Below are positions 36,301 through 44,389 of a DNA stretch of 64,000 bases, piece after piece. The stretch is from assembly GCF_000621445.1 (NCBI RefSeq), contig NZ_JHYI01000014.1, positions 62,001 through 126,000 of the forward strand, in the 5' to 3' direction. The notes beneath the pieces were generated by a model, which was given only the letters and a program-made list of their open reading frames with translations, ran no database searches and was not told the DNA's origin. Both the position numbers and the translations under genes were made by a program. This stretch comes from Alkalihalobacillus bogoriensis ATCC BAA-922 (GTDB taxonomy: Bacteria > Bacillota > Bacilli > Bacillales > Bacillaceae_F). Numbering within the stretch: position 1 is the first letter of the stretch; each line of letters begins with the position of its first letter.

Positions 36301-36476
36301 AAATTGATTTTGATCGAGATGGAGATGACACGAATAACGAGACAACAAAAGAAACTTCAAAATCAAAGAATCCAAAAACATCAGACCATATTTTAACACA
36401 AGTCATTTTATACTTGTTGTTATTTACAGGCTCTGCCGTGTTTTTAATTCGAAAATATCGTCTAGGTCAACTATAA
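33312..36476 (+). CDS. Five-NEAT surface protein, hemoprotein/heme receptor
   Basis: 1054 residues from GTG 33312 (AAGGAG upstream). Signal peptide 1-29; NEAT1 about 35-150; Pro/Glu linker 155-215; NEAT2 216-335; NEAT3 354-472; a central beta domain 475-655 ending THFSSYGVFEEV; NEAT4 674-796; Pro/Thr linker; NEAT5 838-959; sorting signal NPKTS near 1020, membrane helix and basic tail. NEAT1, 4 and 5 keep Tyr-x3-Tyr (YDSKY, YEGKY, YDGKY) and an S-x4-Y lip helix, so they should bind heme. NEAT2 and 3, near duplicates, read YSATR, lacking the second Tyr, and may bind hemoprotein as IsdH N1/N2 do. Probably sortase B-anchored and Fur-controlled. Confidence 0.9.
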   Translation: MKMKYKKVLSSLLIFFIVFATLVPSTVGASSEPLADGEYTVGFTVLKDKTDDKSMMDSYTEKPATLFVEEGQYFIHLTLKNSDWIKEFKTDRNGHFVDAEVVSVDEAADKRVVRFKVLNLSNKLDAFTHVVIPFLNYDSKYTVQIKFDPASLTEINVPTPQEPEQPDPTPEEPEQPTEPEPTPEEPEQPSEPEQPDPTPQEPEQPTEPEHPQNPIELEDGLYSLGFKAIHSETDAISATDRYFTKPATLNVENGKHIVSFEINDSLTITALQVEHQGEFKDAQVVSRNEEKNTRVVQFEVDDVTEKARGKVSMVVGSYSATRDFRFEFYPEDAEKLPNPQPEQPSEPEPQPTEPELEEGFYSLDFKAIHAETDAISGTDSYFTKPATVRVENGTNIVSFEINRSSTITGLQVEYQGEFKDVIVVSQNKELNTRVVQFEVEDLTKKVRGKVSMVVGNYSATRDFRFEFYPENAESITVTQPETEEIDGKKTAVVDSIEHFQFKDDVYTVNNSHANTTFQFSNEVLAQLHSAATIAIPVGKEIKAEIPVSLLKDSGETAIFDIVDVSTAHQFNDARSSLYDFTIKIGDTVISSFEATPITLEFAVNKEKVINWDALSVMYVNTQGEKAEYIEPTYIHEQDGKVRAEVTHFSSYGVFEEVEQENENPPVVEQPVDEELQDGQYTIDFTVLKDGTNERSVMDQYTAKPALLVVENGNKHIDLTLTQSDWIKVFKVDVDRTLQDAEVVSHNTEENTRVVRFGLQDLESKLGAYTEVSVTSPIEYEGKYDVQFQFDASSVELVNGGEEEERPNPTPSPTPGPTPTPPTPPTQPTPTPGPGEEEGLADGRYTIDYTVLKNNTNEVSVMDDYTLKPAVLTVENGKQTIDVTLLRSEWVKVFQVLDKNNYVDAEVVSTDATTNTRVVRFAVEDLSALFYAYTEVLIPEISYDGKYYVQFQFDEDSITKLDGNDPVVEQPTTPPGTQPTNPESNEGTNPGTTNDDDKIDFDRDGDDTNNETTKETSKSKNPKTSDHILTQVILYLLLFTGSAVFLIRKYRLGQL

Positions 36477-36485
36477 AAACAATTG

Positions 36486-36513
36486 AGTCTAGATGCATTG
36501 TTGCATCTAGACT
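36486..36513 (+). terminator. Intra-operon hairpin between surface and transport genes
   Basis: A perfect 12-bp stem, AGTCTAGATGCA / TGCATCTAGACT, loop TTGT. No strong U-run follows, so it may attenuate or protect the mRNA rather than end it fully. Confidence 0.5.
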
Positions 36514-36554
36514 TACTCTATGATTCTAGTGAAAGTATTCTTGGGGGTTGAATC

Positions 36555-37436
36555 ATGAAAAAATATTTTCTTACTGCTGTTGCTTTTCTTGTTATATTAA
36601 CAGGCTGTTCTCCAGAAGATGAGGTCTTAGTTGAAGCAAAAGAACAAGAGGAGACAAAAGATGAGTTTCGTATTGTTGCTACGACGGTTGCGGTCGCCGA
36701 AATTATGGATGCGCTAGAGCTTGATTTAGTGGGGATTCCTACAAGCTATAAAGAAATGCCAAAAAGATATGAAGGTGTAACAGAAGTCGGAAATCCAATG
36801 AGTCCAGATATGGAACGAGTGAAATCGCTACACCCTACCGATGTGTTATCCGTGACAACGCTACAATATGATTTAGAACCCGTGTTTTCAGGAGTAGGAA
36901 TGGATGCGACTTTTTTAAACCTTGAAAGTGTAGATGATATGCAACAATCGATTTTACTATTAGGGGAAAAATATGACAGGTTAGAGCAGGCAAAAGCCAT
37001 TAATGGAGAGTTTGATGAAAAAGTGGAGCAGATTCAACAAGAGATTGAGGGGAAAGAAAAACCGTCCGTCCTTATTTTACTAGGGGTGCCTGGTAGTTAT
37101 CTAGTCGCAACTGAGCATTCGTATATAGGAGATTTAGTGAGATTATGCGGCGGTGAAAATATCGTGACAGGTGAAGAAGTAGAATATTTGGCTTCGAATA
37201 CCGAATATTTACAACAAGCCAATCCTGACATTATTTTACGAGCGGCCCATGGAATGCCAGAAGAAGTCGTAGAAATGTTTGATGAAGAGTTTAAGAAAAA
37301 TGACATATGGAAACACTTTGACGCCGTCAAACATAATCGTGTGTATGATCTTGATGAACTTTATTTTCCTACGACAGGAAATTTAGCTGCTGTTGAAGCA
37401 TTAGAACAATTGTACACGATGTTATATCTAGAATAA
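36555..37436 (+). CDS. isdE: Heme ABC transporter substrate-binding lipoprotein IsdE
   Basis: 293 residues with a lipobox ILTGC (Cys about 21). The fold is that of cluster A-II binding proteins. The heme ligands of Staphylococcus IsdE (Met78 and His229) have counterparts here: Met near 82 in VGNPMSPD and His near 232 in LRAAHGMPEEV. It accepts heme from NEAT proteins and hands it to IsdF. GGGGG lies ahead of the ATG. The permease gene follows after 24 bases. Confidence 0.92.
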   Translation: MKKYFLTAVAFLVILTGCSPEDEVLVEAKEQEETKDEFRIVATTVAVAEIMDALELDLVGIPTSYKEMPKRYEGVTEVGNPMSPDMERVKSLHPTDVLSVTTLQYDLEPVFSGVGMDATFLNLESVDDMQQSILLLGEKYDRLEQAKAINGEFDEKVEQIQQEIEGKEKPSVLILLGVPGSYLVATEHSYIGDLVRLCGGENIVTGEEVEYLASNTEYLQQANPDIILRAAHGMPEEVVEMFDEEFKKNDIWKHFDAVKHNRVYDLDELYFPTTGNLAAVEALEQLYTMLYLE

Positions 37437-37460
37437 TGAATATAGAAAAGGACGTTTACG

Positions 37461-38444
37461 ATGAACAAAACTGTACTTAGCTTTTTGGGGGTTACCATTC
37501 TTCTTATAGCGGTTACGATTTTTTCGGTTACAACGGGTAGTATTGAAGTAAAAGTGTTTGAATTTTTTCAAGGAATGATAACTGGAACGAATGAGAAAGT
37601 AGAAGTAATTAAGGATTTACGTTTGCCACGGGTGATTATCGCCATCTTTACAGGAGCGGCTCTAGCCGTATCTGGTGTATTATTGCAAGCGGTCATGAAA
37701 AATCCACTTGCAGATGCGGGTGTTATTGGGATTTCATCTGGTGCTGGGTTTGTCTCCATTCTTATTGTTAGTATTTTTCCAACGCTATTTTTTTGGATGC
37801 CGCTTTTTGCGTTTGTAGGTGGAGCGTTAGCTTGCTTTTTAGTATATTCCCTGTCGTGGAAATCAGGACTAAGTCCACTTCGACTTATTTTAGTTGGAAT
37901 TGCGATTAATGCGACATTTTCAGGATTAAGTGAAACATTTAATTTTAGGGGGAGTTATTCAGTAACGAGTATAAGTCAAACGACAACATCGACATTAACG
38001 ATGAAAACATGGAGTGATGTTGAAATTATTGTCTTGTATGTCTCGATCGGGCTCATTCTAGCTATATTTCTAGCCTCTGCATGCAATGTGTTAGCGTTAC
38101 AAGAGAAAACCGCAAAAAACTTAGGATTACATGTAACAAGAGCCCGACTTTTTATTTCCGCAGTTGCTGTCTTGTTAGCAGCGGTTTCTACTGCTATCGC
38201 GGGAGTTATCGCGTTTGTTGGCTTATTAGTACCTCATACATCACGGCAGTTTGTAGGAACCGACCATAAACGACTTATTCCTTTTTCAGCAATACTTGGA
38301 GCATTGTTAATATTATCAGCAGATACGTTAGGGAGGACAATTGTTGCCCCAAATGAAATTCCAGCATCTATTATAATGGCAATTATTGGCGGACCATTTT
38401 TAATTTTTATGCTTAGAAAGAGTGATAAAATCCATGGAAGTTAA
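37461..38444 (+). CDS. isdF: Heme ABC transporter permease IsdF
   Basis: 327 residues, FecCD/BtuC family, about nine or ten transmembrane helices. Family phrases: RLPRVIIAIFTGAALAVSGV, QAVMKNPLADAGVIGIS and GFVGLLVPHTSR. It lies after isdE and overlaps the ATPase gene, forming the heme import channel. Confidence 0.9.
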   Translation: MNKTVLSFLGVTILLIAVTIFSVTTGSIEVKVFEFFQGMITGTNEKVEVIKDLRLPRVIIAIFTGAALAVSGVLLQAVMKNPLADAGVIGISSGAGFVSILIVSIFPTLFFWMPLFAFVGGALACFLVYSLSWKSGLSPLRLILVGIAINATFSGLSETFNFRGSYSVTSISQTTTSTLTMKTWSDVEIIVLYVSIGLILAIFLASACNVLALQEKTAKNLGLHVTRARLFISAVAVLLAAVSTAIAGVIAFVGLLVPHTSRQFVGTDHKRLIPFSAILGALLILSADTLGRTIVAPNEIPASIIMAIIGGPFLIFMLRKSDKIHGS

Positions 38445-39204
38445 ACAAGTGACATTCTCGTACGAGCAAAAGATGAACCAACTAGAAAATGTGAATTGCC
38501 AAATTGAGGAAGGGAAAATAACAACAATTATTGGTCCTAATGGTTCTGGTAAATCAACGTTATTAGGTGTAATGTCAAGAAACTATAGCCCGAAAAATGG
38601 AGAAGTCATTCTTGACGGTCGAGCGATCAGTCAATATAAACCAAAAGAGTTTGCGAAAAAATTAGCTGTGGTTCACCAACAAAATGAAGCCCCTGAAGAT
38701 ATGACAGTCGAAAAATTGACCGCATATGGACGTCTTCCCTATAAATCAATGTTTTCCCAAGAAAGCGAGGAAGATAAAAAAGCGGTGGAGTGGGCATTAA
38801 TTTGCACAAAGCTTCAATCTAAGCGACATGTTAAAATAACAGAGTTATCAGGTGGTGAGCGTCAGCGGGTCTGGATTGCCATGGCATTAGCGCAACAAAC
38901 GCCAATTTTATTTTTAGATGAACCAACAACGTATTTAGATTTATATTATCAATATGAAATATTAGAGTTAGTGAAAAGCTTAAATCAAGTATACCAATTA
39001 ACGCTCGTCATGGTACTACATGATATTAATCAAGCGATTAAATATAGTGATCATATTATCGCAATGAAACAAGGACAAATCATTCTTCAAGGTAAGCCAA
39101 GTGAAGTGATTACAACAGCGTCAATGAAGGATATATATAATGTTGACGTTTTAGTTAAACAAGAAAACGAAACAGGATTATACATTGTTCCGATTGGCAT
39201 TTAA
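38434..39204 (+). CDS. Heme/iron ABC transporter ATP-binding protein
   Basis: 256 residues, FecE/FhuC family. Walker [15 protein letters not shown], signature ELSGGERQRVWIAM, Walker [13 protein letters not shown], switch His in VLHDINQAIK. It starts 11 bases inside isdF at ATG 38434; a GTG at 38422 is the alternative. It powers IsdEF. Confidence 0.9.
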   Translation: MEVKQVTFSYEQKMNQLENVNCQIEEGKITTIIGPNGSGKSTLLGVMSRNYSPKNGEVILDGRAISQYKPKEFAKKLAVVHQQNEAPEDMTVEKLTAYGRLPYKSMFSQESEEDKKAVEWALICTKLQSKRHVKITELSGGERQRVWIAMALAQQTPILFLDEPTTYLDLYYQYEILELVKSLNQVYQLTLVMVLHDINQAIKYSDHIIAMKQGQIILQGKPSEVITTASMKDIYNVDVLVKQENETGLYIVPIGI

Positions 39205-39232
39205 ACAGAAAATGAAGAAGGGGGGAACATGA

Positions 39233-39997
39233 ATGGATGAAAAAAGGAAAAAAACAAAAGCGATGCATCGGCTCGGCACGCTTTTGTTTTTATCGATTTT
39301 ATTATTTTCTTCGTATAAGCTTGGCATGACATTTTGGGATTATTATAAAAACAGACAAGTGATGGCAGAAGCTCAAGATGTTTATTATGAAGCTACCATT
39401 GTTGAAGAAGATTCAGATGGCATTCGTTCACAGTTTGGACCTCTTCTTGAAATAAATAAAGATATTGTAGGATGGATTACAGTTGATGGCACGGTCATTG
39501 ATTACCCGATTGTTCGAGCTGTAGACAATGAATACTATTTAAACAGGAGCTTTAAACATGAGGAAACGAGAGCAGGAAGTATTTTTATGGATTACCGAAA
39601 TAACGTAGAGATGAATAATCGTAATATTATTTTATACGGTCACCGTATGCGGGACGGTTCGATGTTTACTCAGCTCAACCAGTATTTGGAGGAAGACTTT
39701 TTTTACAGTCACCCGATTTTTTATTTTGATACGTTATATAAAGGTTATGATGTCGAGGTTTTTTCAGCGTATTTAACGACAACCGATTTTTACTATATTG
39801 AAACAGATTTTCAAAGTGATGCCGATTATCAGACTTTTATTGAAAGACTAAAAGAAAAGTCTTTGTTTGAAAGTGATGTTACGATTGAAGAAACTGACCA
39901 AATTATTACTTTATCCACTTGTGATTATACATTAGATCGCGATACAGGTAGATTAGTGGTACATGGGAAATTAAAAGAAAGAAGTTCAGTTCAATAA
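39233..39997 (+). CDS. srtB: Class B sortase
   Basis: 254 residues: N-terminal membrane anchor (about 14-32) and sortase domain with His in LYGHRM near 136, catalytic Cys in TLSTCDY near 229, and Arg in DRDTGRLVVHG near 238. Class B sortases attach IsdC-type proteins via NP(Q/K)T(N/G/S) signals. Both NEAT proteins here carry such signals. AAGGGGGG precedes the ATG. Last gene of the isd operon. Confidence 0.92.
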   Translation: MDEKRKKTKAMHRLGTLLFLSILLFSSYKLGMTFWDYYKNRQVMAEAQDVYYEATIVEEDSDGIRSQFGPLLEINKDIVGWITVDGTVIDYPIVRAVDNEYYLNRSFKHEETRAGSIFMDYRNNVEMNNRNIILYGHRMRDGSMFTQLNQYLEEDFFYSHPIFYFDTLYKGYDVEVFSAYLTTTDFYYIETDFQSDADYQTFIERLKEKSLFESDVTIEETDQIITLSTCDYTLDRDTGRLVVHGKLKERSSVQ

Positions 39998-40035
39998 TGG
40001 AATTGGACTTTTCTTTTTTTGACATATAAAAGAGC

Positions 40036-40090
40036 ATAAAAATTCTGGCATAGCAGTGAAGTTTTGAAAGCTTATACAAGACAAACAAGA
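40036..40090 (+). repeat. Repeat family A, copy 3 (5' fragment)
   Basis: Only the first part of the family (CATAGCAGTGAAG, GAAAGCTTATACAAGA) is present; the rest is missing. Confidence 0.6.
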
Positions 40091-40093
40091 AAA

Positions 40094-40123
40094 GACCCAA
40101 GTGAATCATTCAACACTTGGGTC
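40094..40123. terminator. Hairpin after srtB
   Basis: GACCCAAGTG / CACTTGGGTC, perfect 10 bp, 10-nt loop. A T-run exists only when read on the minus strand, so its use as a terminator for srtB is doubtful. Confidence 0.4.
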
Positions 40124-40161
40124 GGATTAATCGTGTTAGTGATCTTGGTGTTTATGGGAAG

Positions 40162-40346
40162 TGAGCGGCCATGAAAACCGTTATCTGTGAACATGGCTAG
40201 CGTTTTGGAACGTTGGCGGACACAGGAGCAGTTAATCATAATATATCGCTAGGAATAGAGTGGCTTTTGCGTGAATAAGTGCTCCTGTGGCCGCTAAAAA
40301 ACGGAAACCCGTATCATGTTCACAAATAACGGCTGCTCTGACCGCA
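40162..40346. repeat. Long imperfect inverted repeat
   Basis: The left arm (40162-40231) and right arm (40279-40346) are complementary over about 65 bases, including CACAGGAGCA at 40221-40230 with TGCTCCTGTG at 40280-40289, and TGTGAACAT with ATGTTCACA. No coding frame runs through it. It could be a miniature mobile-element remnant or a long RNA hairpin. Confidence 0.7.
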
Positions 40347-40370
40347 AAAATGAGACAAATGAGTGAGCAT

Positions 40371-40494
40371 AATAATTTTGGTCTAGCAGCGAAGCATAGA
40401 AAGCTTATTCAAGAAGAGCACATGGGGTTCACTGTCAAAACGGGCAGGGATCCGCACTTCGCTTGAAACGAAACACCGCTCCCGCGTTTTTCTT
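40371..40494 (+). repeat. Repeat family A, copy 4
   Basis: Starts at the TTTTGGTCTAGCAGCGAAG type border and ends CCGCGTTTTTCTTA. It lacks the GAAGGCTGCACACC block. Together with copy 3 and the inverted repeat, it accounts for most of the 579-base gap between srtB and the lipoprotein gene. Confidence 0.8.
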
Positions 40495-40576
40495 ATGGTA
40501 ATTTTGGAAATTATGATAAACTAACTATGCTAGTTGAAATGTAATCTAGTAAAAAATAAATAGATGAGGTTAGATT

Positions 40577-41185
40577 ATGCAAAAAAAGATGAGAGTGTTT
40601 ACGACAATGTTGATTGGAGTTTCTACAGTATTATGTGCTTGTAACAGTTCTGATGATGTATCTACTAACACGAATACTCAAGTTGCAAATAGTAATTTGG
40701 AGCAAAAAATAGTAGATGAAACTTTGGAGCGAGATGAAACAGAAATAGAAGCAGAAGACGTTTCACAAGAGCAGGATAACACGAAGGAGGTTGAACAAGA
40801 GCTTACTTCTCATTCTGACAAAGAATCTCAAGAAGACAAGAAAGGTGACTATCTTAAGAAGTTGAATGAAATGGAAGAAGCCGATCGACAATTAGAACCT
40901 GGCGTAACAATGGCAGAGTTGGAAGAGCAAGAAGAAGAGAGATATCGAAAGTGGGATGAAGAATTAAATAAAATTTACGGTGTGTTGAAAGAACAACTGA
41001 AGCCTGAAGAAATGGATAAGCTAAGGGAAGAGCAACGAGAGTGGATTATTTACCGAGATAATACGGCGAAAGAATCATCGTTAAAATACGAAGGTGGCTC
41101 AACGGAAACATTAGAGTATATTGCGACGCAAGCAACGTTAACAAGAGAAAGGTGCTATGAATTAGTAGCGAAATATATGCAATAA
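40577..41185 (+). CDS. Lipoprotein with LprI/DUF1311-like domain
   Basis: 202 residues: signal peptide with lipobox VLCAC (Cys about 22), an acidic low-complexity spacer (about 30-90, rich in Glu, Asp, Gln), and a C-terminal domain (about 115-200) with the pattern LNKIYGVLKEQLKPEEMDKL then REEQREWIIYRD and a late Cys in RERCYEL, as in the LprI N-terminal (DUF1311) family, first linked to lysozyme inhibition. Function here unproven. It stands alone between repeats and isdG. Confidence 0.75.
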   Translation: MQKKMRVFTTMLIGVSTVLCACNSSDDVSTNTNTQVANSNLEQKIVDETLERDETEIEAEDVSQEQDNTKEVEQELTSHSDKESQEDKKGDYLKKLNEMEEADRQLEPGVTMAELEEQEEERYRKWDEELNKIYGVLKEQLKPEEMDKLREEQREWIIYRDNTAKESSLKYEGGSTETLEYIATQATLTRERCYELVAKYMQ

Positions 41186-41206
41186 TATTGACTCTTCTTA
41201 ATAGAG

Positions 41207-41242
41207 CCATAGTTGCCGTTACAACTGTAACGGCAACTATGG
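41207..41242. terminator. Perfect 17-bp palindrome between convergent genes
   Basis: CCATAGTTGCCGTTACA pairs with TGTAACGGCAACTATGG around a 2-nt loop. It has no U-run on either side. Position between convergent genes suggests a bidirectional stop or transcript-end protector. Confidence 0.5.
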
Positions 41243-41256
41243 CAGGTAGTAACATG

Positions 41257-41580
41257 TTATTGAGCGGCTTTTAATGGTTGACGTACAACCATGACATCAT
41301 AAAATGTTGTTTTGTTTTCAATAATAAATTCAGGTTGACCACCACGGTGAGCATGAGCTTCTTTAAAAGCGTCACTTCGAGTCCAACCGTGAAAAGCATC
41401 TTTATTTTCCCAACGCGTACTAATAGTGACCTCATCATAGTCTTTTGTGTTTTCTGTTAATAATACTTCTAGACCTAAAAAGCCTTCCATTCCTTCTACT
41501 TTTCCAACCTTATTGAAACGTTCAATTAATTTTTCAGCAAACCCCGGTTGAATTTTTACAGTGTTTGTTACAATTACCAT
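41257..41580 (-). CDS. isdG: Heme-degrading monooxygenase IsdG
   Basis: 107 residues, ABM-fold. Catalytic Asn6, Trp66 and His76 fall at the places of Asn7, Trp67 and His77 in staphylococcal IsdG. IsdG opens heme in the cytosol and releases iron. Last gene of a four-gene Fur-controlled operon on the minus strand; its ATG overlaps the ATPase stop (TAATG). Confidence 0.92.
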   Translation of the reverse strand: MVIVTNTVKIQPGFAEKLIERFNKVGKVEGMEGFLGLEVLLTENTKDYDEVTISTRWENKDAFHGWTRSDAFKEAHAHRGGQPEFIIENKTTFYDVMVVRQPLKAAQ

Positions 41581-42374
41581 TATGAATTCCTCCCATTTTT
41601 TATTGTTTTTATTGGTATTATAATTGGATAACCATCTTCAAATTGCACTTTCGCTTCGATGCCATAGACATCTTGTAAAAACTGAGCCGTAATCATTTCT
41701 TTCGGTTGACCGGTAGTGACAATGGCTCCTTTTTTCATTGTGATGAGATGATGACAATACTTTGCGGCTTGTTGTAAATCATGAAGGACCATAATTATCG
41801 TCATTTGATAGTTTTGATTAATATGGTCAAGCATTTCCATTACATCAAGTTGATGAGAAATATCTAAGTATGTTGTTGGTTCATCCAATAATAATAAATT
41901 TGTTTGTTGAGCAAGGGCCATCGCAATTCTAGCTTTTTGTTGTTCACCTCCCGATAAAGTATGAAACATACGGTTAGCATGTTTTGAAGTTCCGGTTACA
42001 TCCATTGCCCATTCAATGGCGATTTTGTCGTCTGTAGAAAGACGGTAAGTAAAAAGCTGTTGATGTGGAGAGCGACCGTATGTAATGAGTTCTTTTACGG
42101 TAAGGTTTGGTAGAACTCCTTTTGATTGTGGAAGCATGGCTAATGTTGTCGCAAACTCTTTTGCTTTATATTCATGTAATTTCTTTTCATTGAGCCGAAC
42201 TTCTCCTTTATCAATAGAAAGCAAACGGGTAAGCACTTTAAGTAATGTGGATTTTCCAGAACCATTTGGACCAATAATGCCAGTGATTTTTCCTACTTCA
42301 AATGAGACAGAAATATCGTGGAGAGAAAACCTGCCAACGTGGGTGGTAACTTCTTTTGTATAAATGGCTGACAT
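41580..42374 (-). CDS. Iron ABC transporter ATP-binding protein
   Basis: 264 residues, FecE/FhuC family. Walker [15 protein letters not shown], signature [14 protein letters not shown], Walker [13 protein letters not shown], switch His in VLHDLQQA. Start ATG 42374 overlaps the permease stop and has GGAGGG upstream; the frame open further 5' is not used. Second copy of this class in the window, close in sequence to the isd ATPase at 38434. Confidence 0.9.
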   Translation of the reverse strand: MSAIYTKEVTTHVGRFSLHDISVSFEVGKITGIIGPNGSGKSTLLKVLTRLLSIDKGEVRLNEKKLHEYKAKEFATTLAMLPQSKGVLPNLTVKELITYGRSPHQQLFTYRLSTDDKIAIEWAMDVTGTSKHANRMFHTLSGGEQQKARIAMALAQQTNLLLLDEPTTYLDISHQLDVMEMLDHINQNYQMTIIMVLHDLQQAAKYCHHLITMKKGAIVTTGQPKEMITAQFLQDVYGIEAKVQFEDGYPIIIPIKTIKNGRNS

Positions 42375-43369
42375 TACATGACCCTCCGTTTTCGTAATAA
42401 ATATAAGAAAAATGGTGCACCTAAACATGCTAATAAAATCCCTACAGGAAGTTCAGTTGGATCAAACCATGAGCGGGCAATCGTATCGGCAAAAACAACA
42501 ATCGTTGCCCCAGCCAATATTGATAAAGGTAATAAAAACCGATAATCCTCTCCGATTAATAACCGGATAACATGAGGAATAACAAGACCGACGAAGCCAA
42601 TTAAACCAGCCACACTGACAGCCGTACCTGCAAGAAACGCAGCTAGAATAATAATCAGAAATCGGTGTAGTTCTACTCGTTGACCTAGTAGTTTGGCAGA
42701 ATCATCTCCTAATAATAATAGGTTGATAGATTTTATGGTGAAAAAGCTTAACCCTAACCCAATGATGGCGTAGGGAGCCATAAATTCAAGGTGGTACCAG
42801 CTTCTCCCATTTAATCCCCCAGCTAACCATGGAAGCACAGCTTGAACACGGTCACTATAAATGACCATGACACCACTCGTCACAGCACCTAAAAGCGAGT
42901 TCATGGCGACACCAGCAAGAATGATTTTTAATGGAGACGCTCCATTATCCCAAGCAAGACCGTAAATAATCATCGCAGTTAGAAAAGCACCTAAAAAAGC
43001 AGTAATCGGTAATAACAAACTGAATTGCGGGAATAAAATCATCGTAATAATCGCGGCTAATCCACCACCAGCTGTAACTCCAATAATTCCTGGATCGGCT
43101 AATGGGTTGTTCATAACACCTTGTAATAATGCACCTGAAGCAGCTAAACAAGCCCCTACTAATAACCCAATTAATACCCGTGGAAGACGTAAGTCCATTA
43201 TTATCGTTTGATAGACTTGGTCGCTTTCACCAAACAATACTTGCCAAATCTCTCGTAACGAAATCGGAATAGAACCATATGTTAAGCCATAAAAGCAGAC
43301 AAGAAGGAGAAGTATAGGGGTTACAATAAGTACCCACCTTCTTCGTTTATTTCTTGTTTCAATATTCAT
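42374..43369 (-). CDS. Iron ABC transporter permease, FecCD family
   Basis: 331 residues, about ten transmembrane helices, with the family phrases LRLPRVLIGLLVGACLAASG, NNPLADPGIIGVTAGGG and GFVGLVIPHVIRLL. It pairs with the binding protein upstream (5-base gap) and the ATPase downstream (overlap). Substrate is heme or a siderophore. Confidence 0.9.
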   Translation of the reverse strand: MNIETRNKRRRWVLIVTPILLLLVCFYGLTYGSIPISLREIWQVLFGESDQVYQTIIMDLRLPRVLIGLLVGACLAASGALLQGVMNNPLADPGIIGVTAGGGLAAIITMILFPQFSLLLPITAFLGAFLTAMIIYGLAWDNGASPLKIILAGVAMNSLLGAVTSGVMVIYSDRVQAVLPWLAGGLNGRSWYHLEFMAPYAIIGLGLSFFTIKSINLLLLGDDSAKLLGQRVELHRFLIIILAAFLAGTAVSVAGLIGFVGLVIPHVIRLLIGEDYRFLLPLSILAGATIVVFADTIARSWFDPTELPVGILLACLGAPFFLYLLRKRRVM

Positions 43370-43374
43370 TAAGG

Positions 43375-44328
43375 TTACTCCACTTCTAGTAAAATTTCAT
43401 AAAGATAATCAAGAGCTTCCGTCACTTGAGTGCCAGGGTTCGTCCCGAATAAATGTGTTGGTAATATTTCAATTTGATTATTAACAACCGCATCAAGATT
43501 ATTCCATGCAGCATTTTGCTGCATTTCTTTAATAAAGCCTTCTTTTACCGATTCAGGGTTACCATGAACCATAAGCAACACGACTTGCGGATTGGCTTCA
43601 ATAATTCGTTCTGTATTTAATTGTGCATATTGGGGATAATGATCCAGCTGTGGAAAATCAGCTGCGATATTTTTTGCCCCGACGGTTTCTAACATATTTC
43701 CACTTAAGGAATTTGGTAAAGCGACCATATATGTTCCTGGAGCGCCATAAACTAATAACACCCGAACTTCATTAGAAAGCGGTTTGTTTTGAATCGATGT
43801 TACCTTTTGTTCAATGGTTTCCTTTAATTGTTCGGCTTTTTCTTGTTTCTGTAGCAGTGTCCCATATAAAGTAATTTGTTTTGTAATATCATCGATAGAA
43901 TTAGCATTGGTTAGAACAAGTTGTGAGCCAATACTAGCAATCGTTTCTATATCTTTTTGATTCATTGGGTAATTGCCGAGTACAACATCGGGACGCAAAT
44001 ATGTCACTTTTTCTAAGTCAAATTCATGAGTAGAGCCGATTTGTTCGACAGATTCTGCTTCAGGAACAGATAAGACTCCACGTGTAGTTGGTCGACCAAC
44101 AAGCTCTGATTCTAATGCATAAATAATATCCATATCGCCATTACTTAAGGCGATAATCCTCTCGGGTGGTGCAGAAAAGGAAAGTGTTCTTTCAGCAAAA
44201 TCAGTAATCGTAATTTCATGCGAGTTTTGTTGGATATTATCATTTTCTGTTTTATCTGAAACATTAGCAGCTGTGCCGCTACAAGCTGTTAATAAGAGAG
44301 TAACTAGTAGAAATAGATACTTTTTCAT
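43375..44328 (-). CDS. Iron-compound ABC transporter substrate-binding lipoprotein
   Basis: 317 residues; lipobox LLTAC (Cys about 16), then a two-lobed binding domain (FecB/BtuF family). RIIALSNGDMDIIYALESEL and VLLMVHGNPESV are visible; the latter resembles the heme-ligand His region of IsdE (AHGMPEEV), which with isdG in the same operon hints at heme, though a siderophore cannot be excluded. Two Fur boxes lie just upstream. First gene of the operon. Confidence 0.88.
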   Translation of the reverse strand: MKKYLFLLVTLLLTACSGTAANVSDKTENDNIQQNSHEITITDFAERTLSFSAPPERIIALSNGDMDIIYALESELVGRPTTRGVLSVPEAESVEQIGSTHEFDLEKVTYLRPDVVLGNYPMNQKDIETIASIGSQLVLTNANSIDDITKQITLYGTLLQKQEKAEQLKETIEQKVTSIQNKPLSNEVRVLLVYGAPGTYMVALPNSLSGNMLETVGAKNIAADFPQLDHYPQYAQLNTERIIEANPQVVLLMVHGNPESVKEGFIKEMQQNAAWNNLDAVVNNQIEILPTHLFGTNPGTQVTEALDYLYEILLEVE

Positions 44329-44347
44329 AAAAATCCCCTTCTCTAAA

Positions 44348-44362
44348 TGATAATGAGTATCA
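44348..44362. promoter_or_regulatory. Fur box A of the minus-strand iron operon
   Basis: TGATAATGAGTATCA differs from the 7-1-7 Fur consensus at one position. Confidence 0.85.
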
Positions 44363-44374
44363 ATGTCAACTTAA

Positions 44375-44389
44375 TGATAATGAATCTCA
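44375..44389. promoter_or_regulatory. Fur box B of the minus-strand iron operon
   Basis: TGATAATGAATCTCA, two changes from consensus, 27 bp from box A. Confidence 0.78.
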
